Source of the DNA: an uncultured Saccharospirillaceae bacterium | Lineage (GTDB): Bacteria; Pseudomonadota; Gammaproteobacteria; Pseudomonadales; Oceanobacteraceae | NCBI GenBank assembly: GCA_947503895.1 | Contig: CANNFT010000012.1 | Coordinates: 1 to 64,000 of the forward strand | Length of the DNA: 64,000 bases | Direction of reading: 5' to 3' | In this document: one piece after another, positions 55,268-64,000 of the stretch | Numbering within the stretch: the stretch's first letter is position 1 | Layout of the letters: each line of letters starts with the position of its first letter | Position numbers and translations under genes: made by a program | The notes under the pieces: generated by a model | What the model saw: the letters and a program-made list of their open reading frames with translations, nothing else | What the model was told of the DNA's origin: nothing | Database searches by the model: none

Positions 55268-55306
55268 CTGTTCTATATGCTGTACTGGATTCAGTATATT
55301 GAACAG
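55268..55306. promoter_or_regulatory. Inverted repeats, putative IclR operator
   Basis: CTGTTC (55268) and GAACAG (55301) bracket an inner near-palindrome TACTGGATTCAGTA (55283-55296), about 75 bp before the chosen acyltransferase start and 75 bp from the IclR start. Spacing and symmetry suit a dimeric regulator. Confidence 0.4.
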
Positions 55307-55378
55307 GCTGGTAAATTCAAGTCATTTCAACTTTCTAAGCTGGAGAACTGTGTGGAAGAGACAATAAAACAGGTCGAT

Positions 55379-56788
55379 ATGCGGAGCTTAGATGAAGGTG
55401 AGCACTATTTTTGGTTACTCGACCAAATTTCGAGTATGAACTTCGTGGTCTATGCCGAAGTGTGCAAAACCTTCACAGAGCAAGAGCTTAAAAGAGGGCT
55501 TGAGCGGTTGCTAAAGTTGCATCCGGTTTTGCAGACACGCTTAAGTCGATCTGGTGATGGTCGCCTAAACTTCTTTAAAGACCCTCAATCTGAAATTGAA
55601 TTAACATGGTTGAAGGAGGCCAGTTCAAATCACGACGGTTGGCTGGCTCATATTGAACAGACATTGGCAGAACGTTTTGATTTCGATTCCAATTCGTTGC
55701 TTCGGTGCCATTATGTTGAGTTTACACAATCGTCACTCCCTGATGTCGAACAGGGCAATTCAGTGATAGCGCTGTGTTTTCAACATTCGTTATTCGATGG
55801 ACGCTCAGGTGCTGAGATACTCAAAGCGTTATTAATAGAATTAAACCATCAGGCTCAAACTTCTACCGACACACTATCACCTCAATCATTAAACCCTTCT
55901 ATGCATAGTTTAATGCCGCAAGCGTTTCAATGGCATCACAACCCTGAATTTGCAGAAGCCCTCGTCGCTGAACGACGAAAAGAAATAAAAAAACTAGGAC
56001 GCCCGGCCAACATACCTTCACTGAACAGTGATGTAGCATTGGGTCAAATCAATGATGAGCAACATGTTAATCAGCCCAAAATTCTACGGCGAAAATTATC
56101 GTCCGATAACCTAACCCAACTCTTGCAAACATGCCGTCAGTATCAATGCAGCTTACACGGGCTGATTGGTGCAGCGGTGTTAGCCGCTGTGAATCAACAT
56201 GTACCCAGCCAACATGAAAACACACTTTGTTTATCTTCTCCTGTTGATATGAGAACAAAGCTTCGTCAATCAGAGCAGGCAGAAATCGGAATGTACATCT
56301 CGACGTTGTCGAGTAATTACAAGGTCGATTCGAACGACCGTTATAACTTATGGGCGATGGCCAAAAACATTTCACTGGATTTAAAAAGACAATTGCAAAG
56401 GGGAGATGGTCACATCAGCTATCACCAATTAAAACCGTTTGCCTTTACTGCAAACCAAGACGGAGTGAATGACTATAAAGCGCGTTATGCGAAGGGCATA
56501 CAAACCAGTTTAATCAGTAATTTGGGGGTCATCTCTGCGCCAAATGAATTACCTTGGGTAGAGGCCATATCGTTTGCTGTTTGCCCCATGCCAAAACAAA
56601 TCGTGTTTCTGGCTCTGTCCAGTTATCAGGGACAGTTAATTTTAAATTTTACATTTGACCAAGTCACTATGGACATGGCAGCTGCGCAAAGCATTGTGAC
56701 CGATAGTATTGATTATCTGTTAGCCCATGGATACCAGCAAGGTTTAGCTAAAGCCGAAATTGAAGAAGGGCGTTCGTATGCAGAATGA
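55379..56788 (+). CDS. Condensation-type acyltransferase
   Basis: A ~469-residue CoA-dependent acyltransferase/condensation-domain protein (PapA / alcohol acyltransferase-like). The HxxxDG motif is QHSLFDG at ~140-146 from this start. The N-terminal RSLDEGEHYFWLLDQISSMN and LKLHPVLQTRLSR are typical. It would join an acyl-CoA to an alcohol or amine. An in-frame ATG at 55277 is rejected as the start because it falls in the probable operator. Overlaps the thioesterase by 11 bases. Not part of an NRPS: no adenylation or carrier domains are nearby. Confidence 0.82.
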   Translation: MRSLDEGEHYFWLLDQISSMNFVVYAEVCKTFTEQELKRGLERLLKLHPVLQTRLSRSGDGRLNFFKDPQSEIELTWLKEASSNHDGWLAHIEQTLAERFDFDSNSLLRCHYVEFTQSSLPDVEQGNSVIALCFQHSLFDGRSGAEILKALLIELNHQAQTSTDTLSPQSLNPSMHSLMPQAFQWHHNPEFAEALVAERRKEIKKLGRPANIPSLNSDVALGQINDEQHVNQPKILRRKLSSDNLTQLLQTCRQYQCSLHGLIGAAVLAAVNQHVPSQHENTLCLSSPVDMRTKLRQSEQAEIGMYISTLSSNYKVDSNDRYNLWAMAKNISLDLKRQLQRGDGHISYHQLKPFAFTANQDGVNDYKARYAKGIQTSLISNLGVISAPNELPWVEAISFAVCPMPKQIVFLALSSYQGQLILNFTFDQVTMDMAAAQSIVTDSIDYLLAHGYQQGLAKAEIEEGRSYAE

Positions 56789-57236
56789 AGCCAGTCAAAT
56801 AGATTTTTCTGAGGCACCGTCAGGTCATCTTCACACGATCTATACTTTACCGATCCAATTAAGGTGGGGTGATATGGATAGCAATGGACATATCAATAAT
56901 GTGAATTTTTTCGAGTATTTTCAAGAAACACGTATGCAATGGATTAAAGATAATTCTCTCTTAGATCCATCAGAACGCTCCGGCTTTATCATTGTTCGAA
57001 CGGAATGCGATTATCTCGCGGAGCTCAAGCATCCAGCGCCGATACAATGTACTGTGCAATTAATAAAGGTAGGTCGTTCCAGTGTGACGGTGCAACACCA
57101 AATACTGGATGCTGAACAACCTAATACGACTTATGCCAGAGGTCGTTGTGTCATGGTTTGGCGAAACCATGAAACCAATCAAGCTGTATCGCTGCCTATC
57201 AGTATTCGGAAATATTTTGAAATACATAACCCATAA
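56778..57236 (+). CDS. Hotdog acyl-CoA thioesterase (4HBT type)
   Basis: A 152-residue single-hotdog thioesterase. LRWGDMDSNGHINNVNFFEYFQ is the classic 4HBT/YbgC motif with catalytic Asp (GDMD). GAAGGGCG precedes the ATG. Translationally coupled to the acyltransferase by overlap. It would hydrolyse an acyl-CoA made or used by the operon. Confidence 0.92.
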   Translation: MQNEASQIDFSEAPSGHLHTIYTLPIQLRWGDMDSNGHINNVNFFEYFQETRMQWIKDNSLLDPSERSGFIIVRTECDYLAELKHPAPIQCTVQLIKVGRSSVTVQHQILDAEQPNTTYARGRCVMVWRNHETNQAVSLPISIRKYFEIHNP

Positions 57237-57315
57237 AACTCATGAGTGTCGGCTTAGGTATATATTTATTTAGCCGCGAACCATCAAATTTATTATTTAA
57301 AAGTTAAGGTGAACA

Positions 57316-58782
57316 ATGTTAGATACTTTTAAAGAAACGCTCGGCGTATCGGCCAACTCAAAATGCCTTGTGGATGGTCAGTGGGTTGCATCGATGGATC
57401 AAAACGTCTTTCAAGTCACGAATCCTGCGACGCAACTTACGTTAGCGTCTGTACCGGATTTTCAAGTCGCGGATGCAGAGCGCGCGGTGAGTGCCGCCGA
57501 AAAAGGCTTTCAGATTTGGCGTCAATACAGTGCAAAAAAACGCAGTCAAATACTGTATCGTTGGTATGAAAAACTCATTGAGTATAAGCGACCATTAGCA
57601 GAGTTAATGACGGCTGAGCAAGGAAAACCGCTAACTGAATCTGAAGGTGAAGTGGAGTACGGTGCTGCTTATATTCAGTGGTTTGCTGAAGAATCCAAAC
57701 GCATTAATGGCGATATCATTCCACCACAAAACCATCAGCAGCGCATATTAGTCACAAAAGAACCGGTGGGAGTCTGTGTGGCCGTAACACCATGGAACTT
57801 CCCAATCGCCATGATTACACGCAAGGCCGCTGCGGCTCTTGCTGCGGGTTGTTCGATGGTGATTAAGCCAGCGGAGGCGACACCGCTTAGTGCTCTGGCT
57901 GTCTGTAAATTAGCATTGGATGCCGGTGTGCCCGACGGTGTACTCAATGTTATTACGACATCAGACCCTAAAACGGTTGTTAAGTATCTATGTGATCATA
58001 AGTCCGTCAAAAAAATATCCTTTACGGGTTCGACAGCTGTCGGTAAATCATTAATGCAGCAAAGTGCGGGTACGTTAAAAAAATTATCGTTAGAGCTGGG
58101 CGGTAACGCGCCTTTTATTGTGATGGATGATGCTGACATAGAAGCAGCGGTTCGTGGAGCGATGGCGTCTAAATTTAGAAATGCGGGGCAAACTTGCGTT
58201 TGCGCAAACCGTTTCCTTATTCACCGTAATGTAATCGATGAGTTTTCGGAAAAACTAGCCCATTCATTGGATGCATTTACCGTCGGAGTCGGAACAAAAG
58301 AAGGTGTTGATCAAGGCCCATTAATCAATGAACAAGCTGTAAGCAAAGTCGAGTCGCATATTGAAGACGCTGTTGCTCAGGGCGGTAGAATACTGCGTGG
58401 TGGCAGTCGGCATGAACTTGGAGGGACATTCTTTCAACCGACTATCATTGTAGACGGCAAAGCGTCAATGAAAATAAATCACGAAGAAACATTTGGTCCC
58501 GTTGCATTATTAATACCCATTGATTCCGCCGAAGAAGCGATTGAAATTGCCAATGATACAGATTTTGGATTGGCTGCCTACGCGTACACCCAAAATCTTG
58601 CGAATGCGATGACATTCTCCCATGAATTGGAATATGGCATGGTTGGCATTAATGAGGGTGTTATTTCAAATGAAATGGCACCATTTGGTGGCATTAAAGA
58701 ATCAGGAATGGGGCGCGAAGGATCCTCATATGGCATCGAGGATTACTTGAACATTAAATACACACTATTAGGCGGCTTATAG
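57316..58782 (+). CDS. NAD(P)-dependent succinate-semialdehyde dehydrogenase-like
   Basis: A 488-residue aldehyde dehydrogenase of the GabD group. TPWNFPIAMITRKAAAALAAG, KKLSLELGGNAPFIVMDDAD (catalytic Glu) and NAGQTCVCANRF (catalytic Cys) are intact. ESGMGREGSSYGIEDYLNIKY is the conserved C-terminus. It oxidises a semialdehyde to the acid. Placement with an iron alcohol dehydrogenase suggests a hydroxyacid to semialdehyde to diacid route. 80 bp after the thioesterase. Confidence 0.94.
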   Translation: MLDTFKETLGVSANSKCLVDGQWVASMDQNVFQVTNPATQLTLASVPDFQVADAERAVSAAEKGFQIWRQYSAKKRSQILYRWYEKLIEYKRPLAELMTAEQGKPLTESEGEVEYGAAYIQWFAEESKRINGDIIPPQNHQQRILVTKEPVGVCVAVTPWNFPIAMITRKAAAALAAGCSMVIKPAEATPLSALAVCKLALDAGVPDGVLNVITTSDPKTVVKYLCDHKSVKKISFTGSTAVGKSLMQQSAGTLKKLSLELGGNAPFIVMDDADIEAAVRGAMASKFRNAGQTCVCANRFLIHRNVIDEFSEKLAHSLDAFTVGVGTKEGVDQGPLINEQAVSKVESHIEDAVAQGGRILRGGSRHELGGTFFQPTIIVDGKASMKINHEETFGPVALLIPIDSAEEAIEIANDTDFGLAAYAYTQNLANAMTFSHELEYGMVGINEGVISNEMAPFGGIKESGMGREGSSYGIEDYLNIKYTLLGGL

Positions 58783-58823
58783 TTGTCCTGAGTGGCATCA
58801 AAATAATAAAGCGAGAGAGTGTT

Positions 58824-59999
58824 ATGACATTGATGGAAAAGGCTGAAATGCGCTGCCAAAAACAGGTTTCTGAGACATTGCCACTGGTCTGTAAAAATCG
58901 ATTCAATATGGACAACATCGTGTTGCGATCAGGAAAAATTTTAAAAAATGTCAATGTTGGGTGGGAATCCTATGGCGAGTTAAATGAGCAGCGTGACAAT
59001 GTCATATTGATTTGTCATCAATACTCATCAAATTCTCACGCTGCAGGTAAGTATCATGAAGATGATTTGGTGCCAGGTTATTGGGATGAAGTGATTGGGC
59101 CAGGAAAGGCAATTGATACTCGTGATTTTTTCGTGATCGCCATTGATTCATTAGTGAACCTGAATAGTAAAGATGGAATAACCGTTACCACAGGGCCAGC
59201 GACAATCGACCCTGACACGCTGAAGCCTTACGGTTTGAAATTCCCAATCGTTACCATACCTGATTTTGTTAATGTTCAAAAAGCATTATTAGACAGCCTT
59301 CAAATCAAAAGACTGCATTGTGTCATCGGTTTTTCTATGGGTGCCATGCAAGCTTATCAGTGGGCGGCAGCCTACCCTGAATATGTTAGCCGAATAATCC
59401 CAATTAGTGGCTCGGCAGATATGTCGGCGTTTGCATGCTTTTCAGTCGATGGTTGGACTGCACCTATTAAGCTGGATGCTCATTGGCAAGGTGGCAATTA
59501 TTACGGCGATGAAGAACCGATTGAGTCGATCAAATTGAGTTTTCTAAATTTATATCGTCAGGCTTTGCATCCTATACATATTCACGAAAATTACGCTGAC
59601 GGCTGGACGGAGGGAGACTTGGCCGCGACCCAAACATTGGACTCGAAACTTCAAGTGCATCAAGCCCTAGAGATATTAGCAGAGCACCGCGCACGCAATA
59701 CGACCGATGCGAATCACATGTTGTATATGACACGAGCGTTACAATTATTTAGGGCCGGTACACTGGGTAGCAGCGTAGAAAAAAGTCTGGCTAATATTTT
59801 TGCCAAAACACTCGTTATTCAAGTGAAAACTGACATGATATTTCCAGTCTCTGAGGCGAAAGATACGGTTTCACAGTTAAAAAGAAATGGCGTGTCTGCT
59901 CACTATGTTGAGCTGAATTCTAACGGCGGGCATTTGGCCGCTATAACGGATATTGCATTAGTGGGTGATGGGATTCGCGCACATTTGACGAACGAATAA
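58824..59999 (+). CDS. MetX-like alpha/beta hydrolase (acyltransferase/esterase)
   Basis: A 391-residue homoserine-O-acetyltransferase-like alpha/beta-fold protein. The nucleophile elbow is GFSMGAMQAYQWA, the acid is in VKTDMIFPVSEA and the base in SNGGHLAAI. GKILKNVNVGWESYGELNEQ and the HAAGKY region match MetX. The gene is not with met genes but between an aldehyde and an alcohol dehydrogenase, so an esterase or acyl-transfer role in this pathway is more likely than methionine synthesis. Confidence 0.85.
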   Translation: MTLMEKAEMRCQKQVSETLPLVCKNRFNMDNIVLRSGKILKNVNVGWESYGELNEQRDNVILICHQYSSNSHAAGKYHEDDLVPGYWDEVIGPGKAIDTRDFFVIAIDSLVNLNSKDGITVTTGPATIDPDTLKPYGLKFPIVTIPDFVNVQKALLDSLQIKRLHCVIGFSMGAMQAYQWAAAYPEYVSRIIPISGSADMSAFACFSVDGWTAPIKLDAHWQGGNYYGDEEPIESIKLSFLNLYRQALHPIHIHENYADGWTEGDLAATQTLDSKLQVHQALEILAEHRARNTTDANHMLYMTRALQLFRAGTLGSSVEKSLANIFAKTLVIQVKTDMIFPVSEAKDTVSQLKRNGVSAHYVELNSNGGHLAAITDIALVGDGIRAHLTNE

Positions 60000-60018
60000 A
60001 ACATTATTGGAGTGAAGT

Positions 60019-61191
60019 ATGATGAACTTCGAGTTTCAAACTGTGCCAGATATCATCAGTGAAATTAATGGCTTTGAAAATTTAACAAAGATTATCCATC
60101 AGCGCTATTCAAGCTGTAAGGTATTGTTTGTAACAGATCCATTTTGGTCAGCCTCCTCGAAACTGAAGCAAGTTTCAAATCAATTATCGAAGTCGGGTTT
60201 TGAAGTCTTTATCGTTGATAATGTGGTGGCTGATCCTCCGGAGTCGGTGATTCTATCCGTTGTACAGCAATATCGACCGCTCGAAATTGAGTTAGTTGTG
60301 GGGTTGGGCGGCGGTTCGTCAATGGATGTCGCAAAGATGGCAGCGGTATTGCTCGAACCTTCTCGGTCAGAGCCCACAGTTGATTCTCTTAGAGATATGT
60401 ACGGTGTGGGCAATATTCGAGGTGGACGTCTGCCCTTAATTCAAATTCCGACGACGGCGGGGACGGGGTCTGAAGTCACAAGCGTATCCATCATCACAAC
60501 AGGTGAAACCACCAAGGCCGGTATCGTTGCCCCGATTCTATTTGCAGACTTGGTGTTGTTGGATGCAACATTGACGCTTTCACTCCCGGCAGCGATGTCA
60601 GCAGCGACGGGTATTGATGCGATGGTTCATGCAATTGAAGCCTACACGACCGTGCACAAGAAAAACCCCATCTCCGATCTATTGGCCAGTAAAGCGCTCA
60701 CGCTGTTGAGTCATAATTTATTGGCGGTGTGCGAAGATGGTCAAAATATAGAAGCTAGGCAAAATATGCTTTTAGGTGCATTGCTGGCGGGGCAGGCATT
60801 TGCAAACGCACCGGTGGCAGCTGTACATGCATTGGCTTATCCCATAGGCGGTATATTTCATGTGCCACACGGACTGTCGAATGCACTCGTGTTGGCCCCG
60901 GTCATGACGTTTAATGCGCAAAAGATCGCGCACCAGTATGCTGAGCTAGCGGAGGTTGTCATACCATCGATCACAGGAACCGCTGAAGCAAAAAGCGATA
61001 TGCTCATAAAGTATTTAGCCAATCTCAGTGTGAGTACGGGTATTGAGCAGCGATTATCTCAGGTGGGTATTCAAGCGTCTGATATTGAGAGGCTGTCAGA
61101 CGATGCGATGAAGCAAACGCGCCTGCTGGTGAATAATCCACGAGAAGTCACCTTTAATGACGCAAAAGAGATTTATTTGTCGGCGCTTTAA
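60019..61191 (+). CDS. Iron-containing alcohol dehydrogenase
   Basis: A 390-residue group III alcohol dehydrogenase. GGGSSMDVAKMAAVL binds NAD; TTAGTGSEVTSVSII is the family core. Metal ligands lie in HAIEAYTT and HALAYPIGGIFHVPHGLSNA. 4-hydroxybutyrate dehydrogenases belong to this family, which fits the neighbouring semialdehyde dehydrogenase. Last gene of the operon, 19 bp after the MetX-like gene. Confidence 0.94.
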   Translation: MMNFEFQTVPDIISEINGFENLTKIIHQRYSSCKVLFVTDPFWSASSKLKQVSNQLSKSGFEVFIVDNVVADPPESVILSVVQQYRPLEIELVVGLGGGSSMDVAKMAAVLLEPSRSEPTVDSLRDMYGVGNIRGGRLPLIQIPTTAGTGSEVTSVSIITTGETTKAGIVAPILFADLVLLDATLTLSLPAAMSAATGIDAMVHAIEAYTTVHKKNPISDLLASKALTLLSHNLLAVCEDGQNIEARQNMLLGALLAGQAFANAPVAAVHALAYPIGGIFHVPHGLSNALVLAPVMTFNAQKIAHQYAELAEVVIPSITGTAEAKSDMLIKYLANLSVSTGIEQRLSQVGIQASDIERLSDDAMKQTRLLVNNPREVTFNDAKEIYLSAL

Positions 61192-61385
61192 GGCAGCAGG
61201 CAGTGCGCGAGATGAGCCATTCATCATTGCGTTCGTTTAATGTGTAGTCGATAATCTGCCACCTAGAGTAAGTTCTCATTGCTCTGTGAATATCGGATAT
61301 ATTCAATCCGGCTAATATTGATTGTGGTTTTAAGTGATTCACAAGGAAAGAAACTTAAAACTCAACTTAAAGAAGTGATAATGAA

Positions 61386-61862
61386 ATGGAAAATGAAAAT
61401 TTATATAAAGCGCCTGAGTCGGACGTAATAGGCGACACACCAGTCGTTGACTATGCCGGTTTTGGTGTTCGTCTATTGGCTTCGATTATCGATTCTATCT
61501 GGTTGATCGCTCTGACATTGGTGCTTGTTTGGGCCATTTATGGCGAAGCCTATTTTGATTCTGAAGAAACCTACGCAGGTGTGATGGACATTTTGATACA
61601 GTATCTCTTGCCGTTTGCTGTAACTGTTATGTTTTGGGTTTATAAATCTGCCACACCCGGCAAAATGATTTTAGGGCTAAAAATTGTGGATGAGCAAACA
61701 CTGATACCTACGACGGGCGGAAAGTTGGCCTTAAGATATTTAGGTTATTATGTTTCGACACTCGTGTTATTTTTAGGCTTTCTTTGGGTCATCTGGGATA
61801 AAAAGAAGCAAGGTTGGCATGATAAAATGGCGGGCACGGTTGTGATTAAAGTGCCGAAATAA
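61386..61862 (+). CDS. RDD-family membrane protein
   Basis: A 158-residue inner-membrane protein with an N-terminal soluble stretch and an RDD domain (GVRLLASIIDSIWLIAL, WVYKSATPGKMILGLKIVD, GWHDKMAGTVVIK). Three predicted helices. Function unknown, often linked to transport or envelope. AAAGAAGTG precedes ATG. Shares a bidirectional terminator with leuA. Confidence 0.88.
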   Translation: MENENLYKAPESDVIGDTPVVDYAGFGVRLLASIIDSIWLIALTLVLVWAIYGEAYFDSEETYAGVMDILIQYLLPFAVTVMFWVYKSATPGKMILGLKIVDEQTLIPTTGGKLALRYLGYYVSTLVLFLGFLWVIWDKKKQGWHDKMAGTVVIKVPK

Positions 61863-61889
61863 CAGCCTATAGAGACGCTCTTAATCAAT

Positions 61890-61928
61890 AAAAAACGCCA
61901 TGTTGAATGATCAACATGGCGTTTTTTA
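61890..61928. terminator. Bidirectional rho-independent terminator
   Basis: AAAAAACGCCATGTTGA pairs with TCAACATGGCGTTTTTT around a four-base loop. It sits between RDD (+) and leuA (-) and carries T runs on both strands. Confidence 0.93.
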
Positions 61929-61952
61929 TTTGTGTTAGGTCAGCGCTGTTGG

Positions 61953-63641
61953 TTAGGCGACTTTTGAGTTTTCAGAAAAGTGTTGGTTCAAGGCTATCAA
62001 AATAGCGTTCATGGTAGCGCTTAAAATATCTCCATCCTGAGAAACACCCACAAACGTCTTTTGTTGAATCTTTACTTGAATAAATGCAATGGCTTTAGCT
62101 TGCGTCCCCAGCTCAACGGAAGATTGATCATAGTGCTGCACATCAATTTGCACGCCAAGCGCTTTGTAGAGGCCATCACAGAATGCTTCTAGTGCACCAT
62201 CGCCATGGCCGTGAATCGCAATAACATTATTGCCGTCGGTTAAGTTTGCTTGAATAGACTCATGTTGGTTTTCACGATCTAGGTGATACCCCGACATTTC
62301 GTACTGTCCCGCATGGTGCATGAAATTTTGTTTAAAGATACTCAAAATCTGATCGCTGTTGACTTCAGTGGAGTGTCGCTCGCTGTAGTTTTGCACGGCT
62401 TGGCTCAGCGCAATTTGCATCCAACGTGGCAATGCAATGCCATGTTCTTGCTCCATAATATAAGCCACGCCTCCTTTACCAGATTGACTATTCACACGAA
62501 TAACCGATTGATAATCACGACCTAAGTCTTTCGGGTCTATTGGAAGATAGGCTACATCCCAAAGATCTTCTTCTGATTGTTGTGCTAAGCACTTTTTAAT
62601 GGCGTCTTGGTGGCTACCTGAAAAGGCGGTGTAGACCAGCTCGCCCATCCAAGGGTGTCGTGGATGGGTAGAAATTTGCGTGCAGGCTTCCACAGTGCGT
62701 GTGATGCGTGCGGCATCGGATAGGTCGACTTTTGGGTCAATACCTTGGCTATAAAGGTTCATCGCCATGGTAATGATATCCATGTTTCCGGTGCGCTCAC
62801 CATTTCCCATGAGTGTGCCTTCCACCCGATCAGCACCGGCCATCACGGCTAGTTCAGCCGCCGCGACGGCACAGCCGCGATCATTATGTGTGTGTACGCT
62901 GATGATTAGGCTGTCTCGTGAAGTTACCCCTTCGCAAAAGGTTTCGACTTGATCAGCGAACACATTAGGACCTGCACATTCGATCGTAGCCGGTAAATTA
63001 ATGATGGCTTTGTTCTGAGGAGTCGGCTGCCAAACATTAATAACGGCATTGCACACCTCAATAGCAAACTCTGTTTCGGTACTGGAGAAGCTTTCAGGGG
63101 AATATTGGAATGTCCACTGGGTGTTAGGATACTTTTTCGCTTCAGATTGAACCTTAGCCGCTCCCTTGATGGCGATGTCTATAATGCCTTGCTTGTCTAA
63201 GCCAAATACTTTTTCACGCTGTACCGGTGAGGTTGAGTTGTAAACGTGTACGATGGCGCGGTCTGCACCTTCTAACGCTTCATATGTACGTTCGATCAAT
63301 TCGTCTCGTGCTTGCACAAGCGCTTGAATGGTCACGTCTTCAGGAATTTGATCTTTCTCTATTAACCATCTTGTAAATTCAAAGTCAGGTTGAGAGGCAG
63401 ATGGAAAACCGATTTCAATATGCTTAAAGCCCATTTCAATCAACAGTTTCCACATCATCTGTTTTTGAGAAACCGTCATAGGCTCGATGAGTGCTTGATT
63501 GCCATCACGCAGATCGACTGCACACCATTGCGGAGCAGTCAGAATTCGCTGGCTTGGCCATTGACGATTGGGTCTGTCAAAGTATGTCGCGCTGCGATAT
63601 TTGCGATGGTCAAACATGTTAGGTATCTCGGTTATGTGCAA
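61953..63641 (-). CDS. leuA: 2-isopropylmalate synthase
   Basis: A 562-residue alpha-isopropylmalate synthase, the long pseudomonad-type form. It condenses 2-oxoisovalerate with acetyl-CoA, the first step of leucine synthesis. The catalytic/metal motif is CAVDLRDGNQALIEPM; the metal-binding HTHNDRGCAVAAAE is intact. The C-terminal ~130 residues are the LeuA regulatory domain for leucine feedback (ALGVQIDVQHYDQSSVELG). It is transcribed alone, with a hairpin in its leader. Confidence 0.97.
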   Translation of the reverse strand: MHITEIPNMFDHRKYRSATYFDRPNRQWPSQRILTAPQWCAVDLRDGNQALIEPMTVSQKQMMWKLLIEMGFKHIEIGFPSASQPDFEFTRWLIEKDQIPEDVTIQALVQARDELIERTYEALEGADRAIVHVYNSTSPVQREKVFGLDKQGIIDIAIKGAAKVQSEAKKYPNTQWTFQYSPESFSSTETEFAIEVCNAVINVWQPTPQNKAIINLPATIECAGPNVFADQVETFCEGVTSRDSLIISVHTHNDRGCAVAAAELAVMAGADRVEGTLMGNGERTGNMDIITMAMNLYSQGIDPKVDLSDAARITRTVEACTQISTHPRHPWMGELVYTAFSGSHQDAIKKCLAQQSEEDLWDVAYLPIDPKDLGRDYQSVIRVNSQSGKGGVAYIMEQEHGIALPRWMQIALSQAVQNYSERHSTEVNSDQILSIFKQNFMHHAGQYEMSGYHLDRENQHESIQANLTDGNNVIAIHGHGDGALEAFCDGLYKALGVQIDVQHYDQSSVELGTQAKAIAFIQVKIQQKTFVGVSQDGDILSATMNAILIALNQHFSENSKVA

Positions 63642-63678
63642 TTAAGAATCGATTTGCAGTTTACTAGTCTTTTTCATT

Positions 63679-63712
63679 CGCCAACCTGCGCGGGGTGTTG
63701 TGCAGATTGGCG
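63679..63712 (-). promoter_or_regulatory. Stem-loop in the leuA leader
   Basis: On the minus strand CGCCAATCTGC pairs with GCAGGTTGGCG (11 bp with one G-U) about 38 bp before the leuA start. No U tract and no leucine-rich leader peptide was found, so attenuation is not supported; a structural or regulatory role is possible. Confidence 0.4.
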
Positions 63713-64000
63713 ATTTGCGGCGTATTCAGTTAATTGAATAACCAAACTGATATGAGTCAGCCTCGCTTGTGGCGTTGTGCTCTCAACCCGGCGGATAAGC
63801 CTGAACATCAAGATTTAAACCTAGGTCGATTGGCTTGATGCATTGAGGTTGTCTCAGTGGTGGATATACTACGTCAAAAACGAGGGTGATAAATTGCGAA
63901 TATGCTCGAATACTTCGACATGTTGGCAATAATACCCTTTATAATTCAATATTTTGGTGTATTGTTGCGATCATATAGTATTTTCGTGGTGATGTGTGTC
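63713..64000. other. End of window without recognised gene
   Basis: About 290 bp upstream of the leuA leader. Probably contains the leuA promoter; no coding frame, RNA gene or repeat is supported. Confidence 0.35.

Noticed and set aside
58824..59999. Homoserine O-acetyltransferase for methionine synthesis
   Set aside because: Fold matches MetX, but the operon context is oxidation of an alcohol/aldehyde, so the specific role is not assigned.
63679..63712. leuA attenuator
   Set aside because: The stem-loop lacks a U tract and there is no leader peptide with leucine codons, so it is listed only as a structure of unknown role.

Overview
The window looks like an ordinary chromosomal stretch of a marine gammaproteobacterium, probably of the Oceanospirillales type. 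The reasons are an exonuclease I of E. coli length, a FabA/FabB/FabV fatty-acid cluster, a PBPRA1643-type SEC-C protein, a RHH-less PutA, and many lipoproteins and secreted c-type cytochromes. The genus cannot be fixed from the sequence alone. I see no phage, plasmid or CRISPR. The only mobile-looking DNA is a small non-coding inverted-repeat element present in three copies.

Layout. 1-1641: two initiator tRNA-fMet genes on the minus strand, each with a clear sigma-70 promoter and terminator, embedded in an array of 12 degenerate repeats. Each repeat is the 3' part of the tRNA plus its terminator. 1.8-10.4 kb: a DUF349 protein, a lipoprotein hydrolase, exonuclease I (sbcB), and an HDOD protein overlapping a hybrid histidine kinase. 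10.9-14.4 kb: a secreted PLC-like phosphodiesterase with C-type-lectin motifs, a small secreted protein, and a ubiquitin-like MoaD/ThiS protein beside a BNR-repeat protein. 14.8-21 kb: threonine aldolase, topoisomerase III, an NAT / EamA transporter / Crp-like regulator cassette, and a SEC-C protein. 21.8-25.9 kb: a repeat lipoprotein, a membrane-anchored receiver-domain protein and a VOC protein. 26.3-29.7 kb: a circularly permuted ATP-grasp, alpha-E and Anbu peptidase module. 30-36.5 kb: a WYL regulator, two ABM-like proteins, fabA-fabB-fabV-acpP and an AraC regulator.

37.1-44.7 kb is the most unusual protein cluster. It holds a PhoX/DUF839 lipoprotein, two diheme cytochrome lipoproteins, and between them a secreted protein. 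That protein combines an LPMO-like domain whose mature N-terminus is His, a cytochrome c motif, a Calx-beta domain, an acidic 13-residue repeat and a sorting-type tail. 45-52.8 kb handles amino-acid catabolism: putA, divergent from a leucine-type dehydrogenase followed by a branched-chain/pyruvate-type dehydrogenase E1-alpha, E1-beta and E2 without E3. 53-61.2 kb: a thermonuclease-like protein, a small secreted protein, and an IclR regulator divergent from a five-gene operon (condensation-type acyltransferase, hotdog thioesterase, semialdehyde dehydrogenase, MetX-like hydrolase/acyltransferase, iron alcohol dehydrogenase). That operon could oxidise an omega-hydroxyacid such as 4-hydroxybutyrate. 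61.4-63.6 kb: an RDD membrane protein and leuA.

The strongest candidates for something under-described are the tRNA-fMet-derived array, the LPMO-like/cytochrome surface cluster, and the phosphodiesterase with lectin motifs in unusual order. Several convergent or distal gene ends carry long, near-perfect hairpins without U tracts, which recur enough to be noted separately.
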